Under the pieces are notes generated by a model. The model did not search any database. It was not told where the DNA came from and worked only from the letters and a program-made list of their open reading frames with translations. Shown here piece after piece: positions 45,219-53,879 of a stretch of 64,000 nt of DNA. The stretch is from Streptomyces sp. NRRL S-646 (GTDB taxonomy: Bacteria; Actinomycetota; Actinomycetes; Streptomycetales; Streptomycetaceae): positions 124,001-188,000 of the forward strand of contig NZ_JODC01000009.1 in the NCBI RefSeq assembly GCF_000720765.1, in the 5' to 3' direction. The position numbers and the translations under genes were made by a program. Position 1 is the stretch's first letter; every line of letters starts with the position of its first letter.

Positions 45219-45550
45219 ATGGCACTGGTCCGCAAGGGATCACGACGGATCGTTGTCGACGGCACGGCCTACCGCTGGCGGCTGCGCGACGTAGGCCGAC
45301 CTACTTTCAGGCCCTGGCCTGGACGCCGTGCACATTCGCGGTCGAGCAAGTGGACGCCTCCGGTACAACGCTCGTGGTCACCGCCAACCAGCCGCATCCG
45401 AGCAACTGGTTCGGACGTGAGGCCAAGCCTGTACGGCCGTCTGACGTCGCCCACGCCATCGAACTCGCCCTTCGCGGGGGATGGACCCCAGCGGAGCCTG
45501 GCTCCGCGTTCTGCCTCGGCCTATCCGCCGGCTTCACGCCGTCGCCCTGA
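45219..45550 (+). pseudogene. Conserved hypothetical of Streptomyces elements, frameshifted
   Basis: MALVRKGSRRIVVDGTAYRW opens the gene with GGGGGAAGCC before the ATG; the expected continuation (RPTYFQALAWTPCTFAVEQV ... ANQPHPSNWFGREAKPV) is in a different frame from about 45290. One base gained or lost near GACGTAGG explains it. Family function unknown. Confidence 0.65.
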
Positions 45551-45889
45551 GCAAGTCAACGAGACCTGAGCTTGGGAAGCTGAGGTGATCCAGGGCGGAG
45601 CGGGTGGTTGGCCTGCGCAGGACCGCTGGTAGTGCCTGGGGCCCGGTGGCTTGCTGCCTGCTGTTCCCCGTGGCTCCCCGCACAATCTGACACACATATG
45701 GCACGTGTGGGCAGGCTTCGGGTTCTAGCTCCAAGTTGCTGACTCTGGGCCGGCCGCTGCTGCGTCCCCTACCTTCTTCTCCCCGCGTAGGGCAAGGAAT
45801 AGCCATTTTGATGCATATCCAGGGCGCTACGTGGCCAGATGCTCTAGTGTGCTGTGGCGGCTAGCACAGCAAGAGGGGGGCACAAATCC
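45551..45889. other. No supported gene; leader of cargo cassette
   Basis: No credible ORF. The G+C content begins to fall here, and the promoter of the two-gene cassette should lie in the last 150 bases. No clear inverted repeats seen. Confidence 0.5.
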
Positions 45890-46369
45890 TTGTCTGGAGA
45901 GACAACGCCGGAGTGCGAGACAGCGCGGAAAGACTTCGCTCTGGAAAGGTATCGCTACATACTGCAGCAAATTCACGCAGTGAATGAAAATACGTATCGA
46001 TTTCTTGCGATTTATCAGACTCTTGCCACGACCCTGGTCGGTGCAGCCCTCGCTCTTTTTGTAGGCTACCGAAAATGGGGCCTGGATGCAGCAACTGCAC
46101 AACGCGGCGTGATTGGCCTCCTTATCCTGGCCACGGTAGTGGCTGCATTCACCATCACATTAATGATCGTGGGCGTGATTGCTTGGGTTGACTACCGTAA
46201 TGAGGAATGCGATATCACCGATGAGATCGTCGCAGTCGGATTTCGCAAAAGGCCGCAAATTGCGAACTTCTCTCGCTGGTACGAGACTTACGTCCTCCTC
46301 TTCATTCTGGTCTCGCTGGCCGTGATGTGGCTCCTCGCGGGAGTTTTCCTCTTGCCAGCGATGAATTAA
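45890..46369 (+). CDS. Three-TM membrane protein, partner of HD/ATPase protein
   Basis: A 159-residue protein from TTG 45890, which follows AAGAGGGGGG by about 10 bases; a GTG at 45854 is an alternative adding 12 residues. A charged N-terminal helix (ETARKDFALERYRYILQQIH) is followed by TM1 (FLAIYQTLATTLVGAALALF), TM2 (GLLILATVVAAFTITLMIVG) and TM3 (YVLLFILVSLAVMWLLAGVF). The loop between TM2 and TM3 is charged. I do not recognise the family. Its place 75 bases before the HD/Hsp90-like gene and its low G+C suggest a membrane effector or anchor of one system. Confidence 0.8.
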   Translation: MSGETTPECETARKDFALERYRYILQQIHAVNENTYRFLAIYQTLATTLVGAALALFVGYRKWGLDAATAQRGVIGLLILATVVAAFTITLMIVGVIAWVDYRNEECDITDEIVAVGFRKRPQIANFSRWYETYVLLFILVSLAVMWLLAGVFLLPAMN

Positions 46370-46444
46370 CTATCTGTCTGGGATCTCTGAAGTAGCTCGC
46401 CAAAAATCACGCATCAAATCTTTCGTGGATTGATTGGAGTCATG

Positions 46445-49400
46445 ATGGCAATTTCAGACCACCTTTCGTACGCGGAAAGCATGGCTCAACAAGCGGGAAG
46501 CCTGGAAGCCTTCGGCGGAATCAGCGTTGTTCAAACACGGCGAGAGGTCGAGGAACTACTGAGCCATATCGGAAAGGATGGACTCTTTGACCAATACACA
46601 AAGCATGACATCAGTCACATCGTGGCAATGCTTGGGAAGCTCGACTGGTTGATCACTGAGGAAACTAAAGAGGCAATGTCAGGAGCAGATTGGCTACTTA
46701 TTGTTCTCGCAACCTACTTCCATGACTTGGGAATGTTGGTCACTAAGGATGAGTTCGAAAGAAGAGGGCAATCCAGTTTTGCCGATTTCTGCGAAGAAAA
46801 CCTTATGACTGACGATAACGACGGACGCGACTATAAGACACGAATCGCGGAGCTGAGTGAAGAAGAAAGGGAAAAATTCCTCTATCAAGAATTCGTCAGA
46901 TACCACCATGCCACCCGCGTTGCGAACTGGATCGAGGGGAAGCAAACCAATGAGATTGGCGTAGCAACTACGCTTCTCGAAGAAGTGAAGCGCATCCTGG
47001 CCCCATTGGATGACGTATTTCGTGAGGACTTGGCTAAGGTGTGCGAAAGTCATCACTTGGAAGATCTAGACAACGCGAAGAAGTACCCCGTGCGGAGGTA
47101 TTACGGAGCTACTGAGCAAGAAAAGGCTAATGTCCAGTTTGCTGCGATCCTTTTGCGCACGGTTGATCTTCTGCATATCACCCGAGATCGTACTCCATCG
47201 ATTGCATTTCGGGTACTTAAGCCATCTGACCCCGTGAGTCAAGCGGAGTGGGCTAAGCAGTCGGCAGTTCGTGCAGTTACTCCAAAGCCAGGCTATGACG
47301 GAGAAGGAAATGTGAGTGAGACTGCCGCGAGGGACACTATTGAAGTCCACGCTCGGTTCACGGACGGAGACGGCTTCTTCGGACTCACTTCGTATCTGAA
47401 TTTCGCTTCTGCAGAGCTACGCGCCAGCCATGAGTGGGCAGAAAAATCGACGCAAAACCTCGGCGTCAACCATGTTTTCCCGTGGAAGGAAATCGATACC
47501 ACAAAGGTCGAAGCAAAGGGCTTTTTGACAGAACCCTTCCAATTCTCCCTCGATCAAGAGAAAGTGCTCGATTTGCTAACCGGGCACACTCTGTACAACG
47601 ACTCTAATGTCGTTCTACGAGAGCTGATCCAAAATTCAATCGATGCCGTGCGTTTGGAGCACGGCGAGCTATCAGTATCGATGGGTGAGGTGCGAGTTAA
47701 GTGGGATTCAGCTGAGCGCACACTTGAAGTATGGGATAACGGAACGGGCATGACTCAGAGAATTATTGAGAATAACCTGCTGCGTGCTGGGTCGAGCCGT
47801 TACCAAGATCCTGAATTCAAAAAGCAGAATCCAGATTTCAGCCCAATTAGCCGATTCGGTATTGGGGTGCTTTCCACCTTCATGATCGCTGATCAGGTGG
47901 AGGTTCTCACATGCCACCCAAATGAAGAGAAGGCGCGGCAGCTATCGCTTCGTTCAGTGCATGGAAAATATTTGGTTCGAACGCTGGACAAAGAATGCGT
48001 TCCTAGCTTCATTCGTCCTCATGGGACGGTGGTCAAACTCTCCCTTAGGCCTAGTGCGAAACCGGGAGATTTTCTTAGCGTTGCCAAGAATTGGGTAGTT
48101 CTACCCGACTGTCAGGTATCTGTTCAAATTAATAATGAAGAACCTGTCTCTATCGGCTTTGCCAGTATGGCGGATGCGCTGGAGAGCTTCATCCGTGATT
48201 CCGCTGAAGGTAATGCCATCGAGCTCGATAAACAAAAAATCCGAGTAATTCAGCGAGATGGGGATGGCTTCTCGATTGCCTATGCGGTGAGATGGAACGA
48301 ATACTTCCGAGAGTGGACGTTCCTGGATATTCAAAATCAGGACGATGAGGATGAGGAATCAGATCCGATGGTGGGGGTCTGTGTCGGGGGAATTCGTGTT
48401 GAAGGTAATACTCCTGGATATAGGGAACCTACCTTTTGGGCCATCGCTAATTCTTTCGGACCCAACGCTCCACGTACGAACGTGGCTCGTTCGGCCGTCG
48501 ACGCCACCCCGGAATACAAGAGGTTCATCAATAATTCATATGAGGCTTTCTGTGCTCATGTCGAAGAAGAAGTTTCACTCCTCCAGTCAAAGCGTGGCTA
48601 CTCACTGACATGGGCGACCGCTGAAGCAAATGTAATCAGCGCAGATTTGACTTCGGGGCGGCCTGTCTCTCAGTCGCAGCTGCGAGAGGTTGTTTCATCG
48701 CTTCCCTTGTTTGTTGTCGAGCAGGGGGAGGAAAGGAAATCAATCTCGGCTAAGGAATTGAATGATTACGATGCTGTACATGTGATTCATAGTTCCGCGA
48801 CAGATCATATGGAACATCTTCTGCGTGAGATCCCAGGCGCATCACGAGCTGTGCTCGGGAAAATGCTCAATCGCGACACAGTGAACGATATTTCAGCCTC
48901 CGATCTGGTTATCTGTTCCCATCTTGGGCGCTATGACTTTGCGGACAGTTTGCTGTTGAGCGCCTGGGAAGTTTCGGGGATGGTTCTGGATAATGCAATC
49001 AGATCATGCAAATTCACTCTCGGGAGAATTAGGGAAGCCTCACGCTGGTCGCGCACTACATTGCGCGGGACTTTTCTTGAGAAGCTCCAGGAAGACCGCG
49101 ATCACTACACTGGGCGTCCCTTCCAGCTGGTTCGCCTTCCCCTCCAAGGTGTCGTTGCGGCTGGATTTGATGAAGGTGAAACTCTTGAGTATGGCGCGGT
49201 TCTGGGGGATATGAAGTATCTACGGCCTGGCCATCCGTGGCAGTCGATGGTAGACGATGTGCTTGCTAGCCCGCTTGCTCCTCATGATAAAGAATTGCGA
49301 GTGACTCTCCTTGCGTGGCTGATCTCGCTTAGCTTCCGCAACAGAGGTCTCGCGCAGGCAAGGCCGAGTGCGCTTCTCGGGTCGTTGGATGAGATCAAAG

Positions 49401-49528
49401 TTCGACTTGAAAGACTTCGGGTCACCGCCTGGATAGATTTTGAGAAGTTCGCAGAAGTCACCCAAGATGTAGACAGGCTTGAGATCTTTGATACTCGTAG
49501 ATGGAGTCGCGGCTATCTAGGATTCTGA
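46445..49528 (+). CDS. HD domain plus Hsp90/GHKL ATPase protein (1027 aa)
   Basis: N-terminal HD-like phosphohydrolase: TKHDISH (H54/D55), YFHDLGM (H93/D94), YHHATR (H154/H155) and CESHH (H203/H204) give a full set of metal ligands. Then a GHKL ATPase: ELIQNSIDA at about 393, DNGTGM at 431-436 and RFGIGVLS at 470-477, the Hsp90 N, G1 and G2 boxes. About 450 further residues contain a middle-domain-like part and an unrecognised C-terminus. The start ATG 46445 fits GGAG 5 bases before. Two sampled 60-base lines (46741, 48901) are 43% and 50% G+C, far below the host. Such HD-Hsp90 fusions are thought to belong to conflict systems; here it is AICE cargo with a TM partner. Confidence 0.88.
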   Translation: MAISDHLSYAESMAQQAGSLEAFGGISVVQTRREVEELLSHIGKDGLFDQYTKHDISHIVAMLGKLDWLITEETKEAMSGADWLLIVLATYFHDLGMLVTKDEFERRGQSSFADFCEENLMTDDNDGRDYKTRIAELSEEEREKFLYQEFVRYHHATRVANWIEGKQTNEIGVATTLLEEVKRILAPLDDVFREDLAKVCESHHLEDLDNAKKYPVRRYYGATEQEKANVQFAAILLRTVDLLHITRDRTPSIAFRVLKPSDPVSQAEWAKQSAVRAVTPKPGYDGEGNVSETAARDTIEVHARFTDGDGFFGLTSYLNFASAELRASHEWAEKSTQNLGVNHVFPWKEIDTTKVEAKGFLTEPFQFSLDQEKVLDLLTGHTLYNDSNVVLRELIQNSIDAVRLEHGELSVSMGEVRVKWDSAERTLEVWDNGTGMTQRIIENNLLRAGSSRYQDPEFKKQNPDFSPISRFGIGVLSTFMIADQVEVLTCHPNEEKARQLSLRSVHGKYLVRTLDKECVPSFIRPHGTVVKLSLRPSAKPGDFLSVAKNWVVLPDCQVSVQINNEEPVSIGFASMADALESFIRDSAEGNAIELDKQKIRVIQRDGDGFSIAYAVRWNEYFREWTFLDIQNQDDEDEESDPMVGVCVGGIRVEGNTPGYREPTFWAIANSFGPNAPRTNVARSAVDATPEYKRFINNSYEAFCAHVEEEVSLLQSKRGYSLTWATAEANVISADLTSGRPVSQSQLREVVSSLPLFVVEQGEERKSISAKELNDYDAVHVIHSSATDHMEHLLREIPGASRAVLGKMLNRDTVNDISASDLVICSHLGRYDFADSLLLSAWEVSGMVLDNAIRSCKFTLGRIREASRWSRTTLRGTFLEKLQEDRDHYTGRPFQLVRLPLQGVVAAGFDEGETLEYGAVLGDMKYLRPGHPWQSMVDDVLASPLAPHDKELRVTLLAWLISLSFRNRGLAQARPSALLGSLDEIKVRLERLRVTAWIDFEKFAEVTQDVDRLEIFDTRRWSRGYLGF

Positions 49529-49938
49529 CGCCGAGAGGCGCGCGTTATTCGGAGATGCTGTGCCACGGGATGCAGCGTACTGCTGAGGTCTGCGGAGCGG
49601 GTTTGGTCGGTGGCCTGCCCGGTCTGGGGTCGAGCATGATCAGGGGGCCGTACGCTGGTTGGCAGCTCGGGCAGGCTTTGGGCCTGACCGCAATTAGCAC
49701 GAGTGGCCCCCTGGTCTTGCTCGACGCGGGACCCGGACCGGGGAGGTGGCTAAAGCCGTGGAGCCCCCAGCCACGACGTACCCATTCTCTGGCGTCACGC
49801 TTGCAGATTGCTGTGCGCGCGGCACGGGCGCCGGCCGGGCTGGAGCGGGGCGGAGACAGGAGCGCAGGCCCGGCCGGGGGTCGGGCCGCGCGCGGGGAGC
49901 GGAGCGAGCCGCCTTGAACCAGTAGAGAAAGTTGTAAC
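49529..49938. other. No supported gene
   Basis: About 410 bases between the cassette and the regulatory module. GATCAGGGGGCC (49639) and GGCCCCCTGGTC (49704) form a loose, widely spaced inverted repeat; otherwise nothing clear. G+C returns to host level. Confidence 0.5.
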
Positions 49939-50325
49939 TCAGTCGGACGCGTGGGGCTTGAAGTCGTATGCGCAGGCTGGAAGTTCGACCCACTGGCGGT
50001 GTGCGAGCGGCAGGAAGAGCACGGGCCTGATCGTCCAGGTGATGCGGGTGTCGGCTTGGGTCACCGACACCGTGCAGGGCTCGAAGCGCAGGAGGGCTCG
50101 CCTGGTCCTGATGCGGCCGAAGTACAGCCAGTGCCATGCCTCGTCGGAGGCGTCCGGGTCCAGGGCTGGTGTGATGGTGCGGAGTGCTATCGCGACCCAT
50201 CTGTCGGCCTGGGGGACGGTGTAAGCGTCGAAGGAAGCCCGGAGGGTCGGCTGTCCCGTGGTGTCGGTGAGGTCTTCGGTCCAGCACTCGCACCAGAAGC
50301 CAGGCAGGGGCTCGTCCATCAGCAC
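49939..50325 (-). CDS. Hypothetical AICE regulatory-module protein (128 aa)
   Basis: GTG 50325 follows GGAGGTCACCC and overlaps the stop region of the ATP-binding remnant upstream. FWCECWTEDLTDTTGQPTLR and VPQADRWVAIALRTITPALD are soluble, Trp-rich blocks; no domain recognised. Commonly found after anti-sigma-like ATPase genes in Streptomyces elements, so the pair may work together. Confidence 0.65.
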   Translation of the reverse strand: MLMDEPLPGFWCECWTEDLTDTTGQPTLRASFDAYTVPQADRWVAIALRTITPALDPDASDEAWHWLYFGRIRTRRALLRFEPCTVSVTQADTRITWTIRPVLFLPLAHRQWVELPACAYDFKPHASD

Positions 50326-50685
50326 GGGTGACCTCCCGACGAGCAGTCCGAGAAGAGCTCCGCGGTGATGGTGTGGCCGCCGTCGGTCTCGTGGACCACG
50401 ACCCGGTGAGCGATCGCGCTGACCATGCCCAGACCCCGGTGTGACTGACAGGGCGACTACCTGCGCCGAGACCGCCAGAGCCAGATGGAAGCTGCCGGAT
50501 GTCTGCCCGCTGGCCGTGTGGAGGATCGCGTTCGCGCTCAGCTCGCTCACGATCAGCTCGGCGTCCTCGGCCAAAGGTGAGCCGCGCAGGATGTCGCGGA
50601 TCCAGCGGCGGGCCCTGCTGACCTCTTCCGGAAATCCTGGGCAAGTGAGCCCCCAGACCCGGGCTGTACTCGTATACTCGTGCAT
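50319..50685 (-). pseudogene. HATPase (anti-sigma/RsbW-like) protein, internally deleted
   Basis: MHEYTSTARVWGLTCPGFPE, then LIVSELSANAILHTASG (N box) begin a normal RsbW-like ATPase. After VVALSVT the frame changes to SHRGLGMVSAIAHRVVVHET (G2 box) and ends FSDCSSGGHPC. The G1 box (DxGxG region, about 20-30 residues) is missing at the junction near 50440, so ATP binding should be lost. AAGGAA 5 bases before the ATG. Confidence 0.65.
50668..50681. promoter_or_regulatory. KorA-type operator-like site 1
   Basis: Minus strand ACGAGTATACGAGT, a double ACGAGT, at the very start of the ATPase-remnant gene; related to sites at 51222, 52102 and 52181. Confidence 0.4.
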
Positions 50686-50731
50686 ACAAGTTCCTTCATG
50701 CTGGTAGGCCGCCATGTGCAGCGGGTTCGGG

Positions 50732-51157
50732 CTAGACGAGTTTCACGCCGTCGTGGGCGCGGATGGCCGGCGGGGACGCCGCGTCGAGTGCGTCAAGGAC
50801 GCGGATCGCGTACGCCTCGTCGGCAAGGTCGGAGACTTCTTCACGGGTGGCCCAGCGCAGGGCACGGGTCTCGTCGCCGGTGGTCGGCGTGCCGTCGGCG
50901 GCCTGGCAGCGGAACACCAGCGAGACGATCAGGCCCGTCATGTTCTTGTAGACACCGGTCAGGGTCGCGGGAAGTGCGATCTTGATGCCGGTTTCTTCGA
51001 GGACTTCGCGTTGCAGGGCCTCGGGGATGGTTTCCTCGCGTTCGAGGACACCGCCCGGAGGTTCCCACTTGCGGTTGTCGCGGCGCTGGATCAAGAGGGC
51101 ACGGTTGTGGGCGTCGACGATCACTCCAGCGACGCTCACCGAGTGCGGACGGTCCAT
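50732..51157 (-). CDS. NUDIX hydrolase, Pif-like
   Basis: A 141-residue protein with a complete Nudix box: GGVLEREETIPEALQREVLE then ETGI. The substrate is a nucleoside diphosphate derivative of unknown kind. In pSAM2 the immunity protein Pif, which stops redundant transfer between carriers, has a NUDIX domain; position next to the korA-like gene supports the same role here. Divergent from the GntR gene, sharing a 91-base control region. Confidence 0.85.
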   Translation of the reverse strand: MDRPHSVSVAGVIVDAHNRALLIQRRDNRKWEPPGGVLEREETIPEALQREVLEETGIKIALPATLTGVYKNMTGLIVSLVFRCQAADGTPTTGDETRALRWATREEVSDLADEAYAIRVLDALDAASPPAIRAHDGVKLV

Positions 51158-51221
51158 GCTCACGTTCCTCGGCCCTCTCGGCTGGCTAGGCTCTCCACCG
51201 TAGCAACAAGACTCGCCCACA

Positions 51222-51232
51222 CGTCTAGATAC
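51222..51232. promoter_or_regulatory. KorA-type operator-like site 2
   Basis: CGTCTAGATAC, one change from CGTCTATAC in the palindrome at 52102; in the NUDIX-GntR divergent promoter, 17 bases before the GntR start. Confidence 0.45.
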
Positions 51233-51248
51233 CTAAAGGAGTACACGC

Positions 51249-52040
51249 GTGAGCCCTTCCCTTCCTTCAGGCCTCCTCGGCGACCTGGACCCCACGAGTG
51301 ATCGTGCGGTCTTCCGGCAGATCGCCGACCAGCTGCGCGAGGCCATCGACCGCGGGCGATTCCACGAGGGCGACAAGCTGCCCTCGGAAGCCGACCTTGT
51401 CGAGCACTACGGGGTATCCCGTATGACGGTCCGAAACTCCTTCTCCATCCTCCAGGGGGAAGGGCTCGTACACGCCGAGCACGGCAAGGGCGTCTTCGTC
51501 CGGCCACGACCGCCTGTCCGGCGCCTGGCCTCGGACCGGTTCGCGCGGCGTCACCGGGAGCAGGGCAAGTCCGCCTTCATCGTCGAGGCCGACGCCGCCG
51601 GCAGCCACCCGCAGGTCGACTCGCTGGAGGTCAAGGAAGAGAAGGCCAGTCCGGACGTCTCGGCCAGGCTCGGCTCGGTGCGACGCGTGCTCGCCCGCCG
51701 TCGGCGATACCTCCTGGACGGGCGGCCGGTCGAGTTCGCCACCTCCTACCTGCCCCTCGACATCGCCCGCGGCACGCAGATCGCCGAACCCGACCCCGGG
51801 CCTGGCGGCATCTACGGCCGTCTCGAAGAACTGGGCCACCGCCTCGACCACTTCGAGGAGGAGATCCGAGCCCGGATGCCCTCGCCGGCCGAGGTGAAGA
51901 CGCTCCGGCTGGCCTCCGGCGTGCCGGTCATTCACCTGATCCGCACTGCCTTCGATACCGAGGGGCGGGCCGTCGAGGTCTGTGACACGGTCATGGCGGC
52001 TGACGCATACGTGCTGTCGTACCACCTTCCGGCGACCTGA
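51249..52040 (+). CDS. GntR-family repressor, KorA/KorSA-like
   Basis: A 263-residue regulator: GntR winged helix (FRQIADQLREAIDRGRF, PSEADLVEHYGVSRMTVRNS) and a UTRA ligand domain (YLLDGRPVEFATSYLPLDIA ... PVIHLIRTAF). GTG with AAAGGAG. In pSAM2-type elements KorSA represses transfer and replication activation; the operator-like sites around it suggest that here too. Confidence 0.92.
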   Translation: MSPSLPSGLLGDLDPTSDRAVFRQIADQLREAIDRGRFHEGDKLPSEADLVEHYGVSRMTVRNSFSILQGEGLVHAEHGKGVFVRPRPPVRRLASDRFARRHREQGKSAFIVEADAAGSHPQVDSLEVKEEKASPDVSARLGSVRRVLARRRRYLLDGRPVEFATSYLPLDIARGTQIAEPDPGPGGIYGRLEELGHRLDHFEEEIRARMPSPAEVKTLRLASGVPVIHLIRTAFDTEGRAVEVCDTVMAADAYVLSYHLPAT

Positions 52041-52101
52041 TCGTCATGGTTTGCGGTGGTACGCGTGGGCGATTCCCGGACTCGTACACCCCAACGTGCA
52101 T

Positions 52102-52117
52102 ACTCGTATAGACGAGT
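52102..52117. promoter_or_regulatory. KorA-type operator site 3 (perfect palindrome)
   Basis: ACTCGT ATAG ACGAGT, perfect 6-bp arms, in front of the transfer operon. Confidence 0.6.
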
Positions 52118-52180
52118 GGGCAAGTTGTGTGGCAGTGTGGTCCGCACGTTCCCGGCAAGCGGGTTCGCAGACCGCTACAT

Positions 52181-52192
52181 GTATAGACGAGT
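52181..52192. promoter_or_regulatory. KorA-type operator site 4
   Basis: GTATAGACGAGT, repeating the right half of site 3, 79 bases on and 16 bases before the first transfer-module gene. Confidence 0.55.
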
Positions 52193-52208
52193 AGATAGGA
52201 AACCCGCC

Positions 52209-52565
52209 TTGCGTACCATCCGTGTTGAGACCTCGGCCGCGACGATCCTGCTGACCGAGGCTCCCGAGCCCAAGGTCCGCGACCGTCAGACGGGCGAGAT
52301 CGCCAAGGACGCTGTCAGCGGTGAGGCACTGATGACGATCGGCGTCGTCCACATCGAGGACGGCGAGTCGTCGCTCATCAAGGTCACCGTTCCCGAGAGC
52401 GGTGTGTCTGAGGGGCTGAACCTTGGGGCGCCGGTCTCGCTGCCCGGCCTCGTTGCCCGGCCGTGGGAGTCCGTGTTCAACGGGCAGCAGCGGCACGGCA
52501 TCGCCTTCCGCGCCGCCGCCGTCACCCCGGCCGCCTTCCCGGCCGCTGCGGGGGCCGCCGCCTGA
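52209..52565 (+). CDS. SCO3933-family regulatory protein
   Basis: A 118-residue protein from TTG 52209 (AGGAAA 8 bases before): RTIRVETSAATILLTEAPEP and GLNLGAPVSLPGLVARPWES are the family blocks known from Streptomyces integrative elements. Predicted OB-like beta protein; no known activity. Its TGA overlaps the traB ATG. Confidence 0.85.
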   Translation: MRTIRVETSAATILLTEAPEPKVRDRQTGEIAKDAVSGEALMTIGVVHIEDGESSLIKVTVPESGVSEGLNLGAPVSLPGLVARPWESVFNGQQRHGIAFRAAAVTPAAFPAAAGAAA

Positions 52566-53796
52566 TGTCCGACCTGACGACACTTCTGGAGGTGGGTGGT
52601 CCCCTCGCCGCGCTCGGCGGCGGGGCCGCCTACACCCGGGCCAAGCACCCGGCTCTCTACTGGTCCACGGTCGGCCTGCCGGTATCCGCGGCCCGGCTGC
52701 TCGGCTCGTACGGCTCGGTCATGGAGGCCTGCGGGCTGACCGTGGCGCCCTCCCGACTGCGGGTTCTGGCGGTCAAGGCCACCACCAACCGTGAGGTCCG
52801 GCCGGTCCCGCCTCGGCGGGGACTGATCCGGCCCACCTCGACCGGGCTGCGCATCCGGCTCCGGCTCGCACAGGGGCAGGAACCCGCCGACGTAGCCGCC
52901 TCGGCCGAACGGCTGCGGCACGCCTGGGGCGTTCACGCCGTGTACGTCACCACCCCATCCCGCACCAACTCACCCTCGGCGCAACCCTGTCCGGTAAGTC
53001 CATGTACCTGCGCCACCTCATCACTGGTCTGGCCCCGCAGCCGGTTGCCCTGGTCGGCATCGACTGCAAGCGGGGTGTGGAGCTGGCGCCGTTCGCGGCC
53101 CGGCTCTCGGCTCTCGCGACCGATCCGGAGCAGGCGGCCGAGCTGCTGCCCGTGCTCGTCAGGGAAATGGAGGATCGATACGACCTGATCAAGGCCCGAC
53201 AGGGCATCGCCCCGGACACCCCGGAGGAGGAGATCACCTCGGACATCTGGGGCTTGCCCGAGCACCAACGCCCTACGCCGATCGTGCTGTTCGTGGACGA
53301 GGTGGCCGAACTCTTCCTCGTCGCCACTCGCAAGGACGAGGATCGGCGCGACGAGATGGTCACCCAGCTCATCCGCCTCGCCCAGCTCGGCCGCGCCGCC
53401 GGCATCTACCTGGAAGTGTGCGGGCAGCGCTTCGGTGCCGAACTCGGCAAGGGTGCAACCATGCTCCGGGCCCAGCTCACCGGCCGTGTCTGCCACCGCG
53501 TCAACGACGAAGCCTCCGCCAAGATGGCGCTCGGCGACATCGCCCCCGAAGCAGTCATGGCCGCGTGCGCCATCGCCCCCGAACGCCCCGGCCTGGCGGT
53601 CGCCGGTGACACCTCTGGCGGCTGGTCCCGCATCCGTACCCCCTACCTCTCCCTCGGTGACGCGGCCGAGATCTGCCGCGACTCCGCGCACCTGGTCCCT
53701 GTTCTGCCCGTGCTCAAGCCCTTCCGCCCCGACGTGCCCGTACGACCCGTCGAGGCTCCGGCCCCAATCGTCAAGCCGCGCCCGGTGACCGACTAA
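52565..53796 (+). pseudogene. traB: TraB-type FtsK/SpoIIIE DNA translocase, internal deletion
   Basis: The first frame gives the N-terminal region (MSDLTTLLEVGGPLAALGGG ... AWGVHAVYVTT). At about 52955 the frame switches to IPHQLTLGATLSGKSMYLRH (Walker A GATLSGKS) and continues through Walker B IVLFVDEVAEL to the end at 53796. About 40-50 residues normally between VYVTT and PHQLT are absent. The motor core is readable but not connected. TraB moves double-stranded DNA between hyphae in AICEs; this copy should be inactive unless the sequence is wrong. Confidence 0.75.
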
Positions 53797-53879
53797 CGCT
53801 CCACCCACCCCGGTTGGTGTGACCGCCTCGCGCCGAGTCCCTACCCCTGCCATGCCCGAATCCCGGAAGGAGGCGCCTC

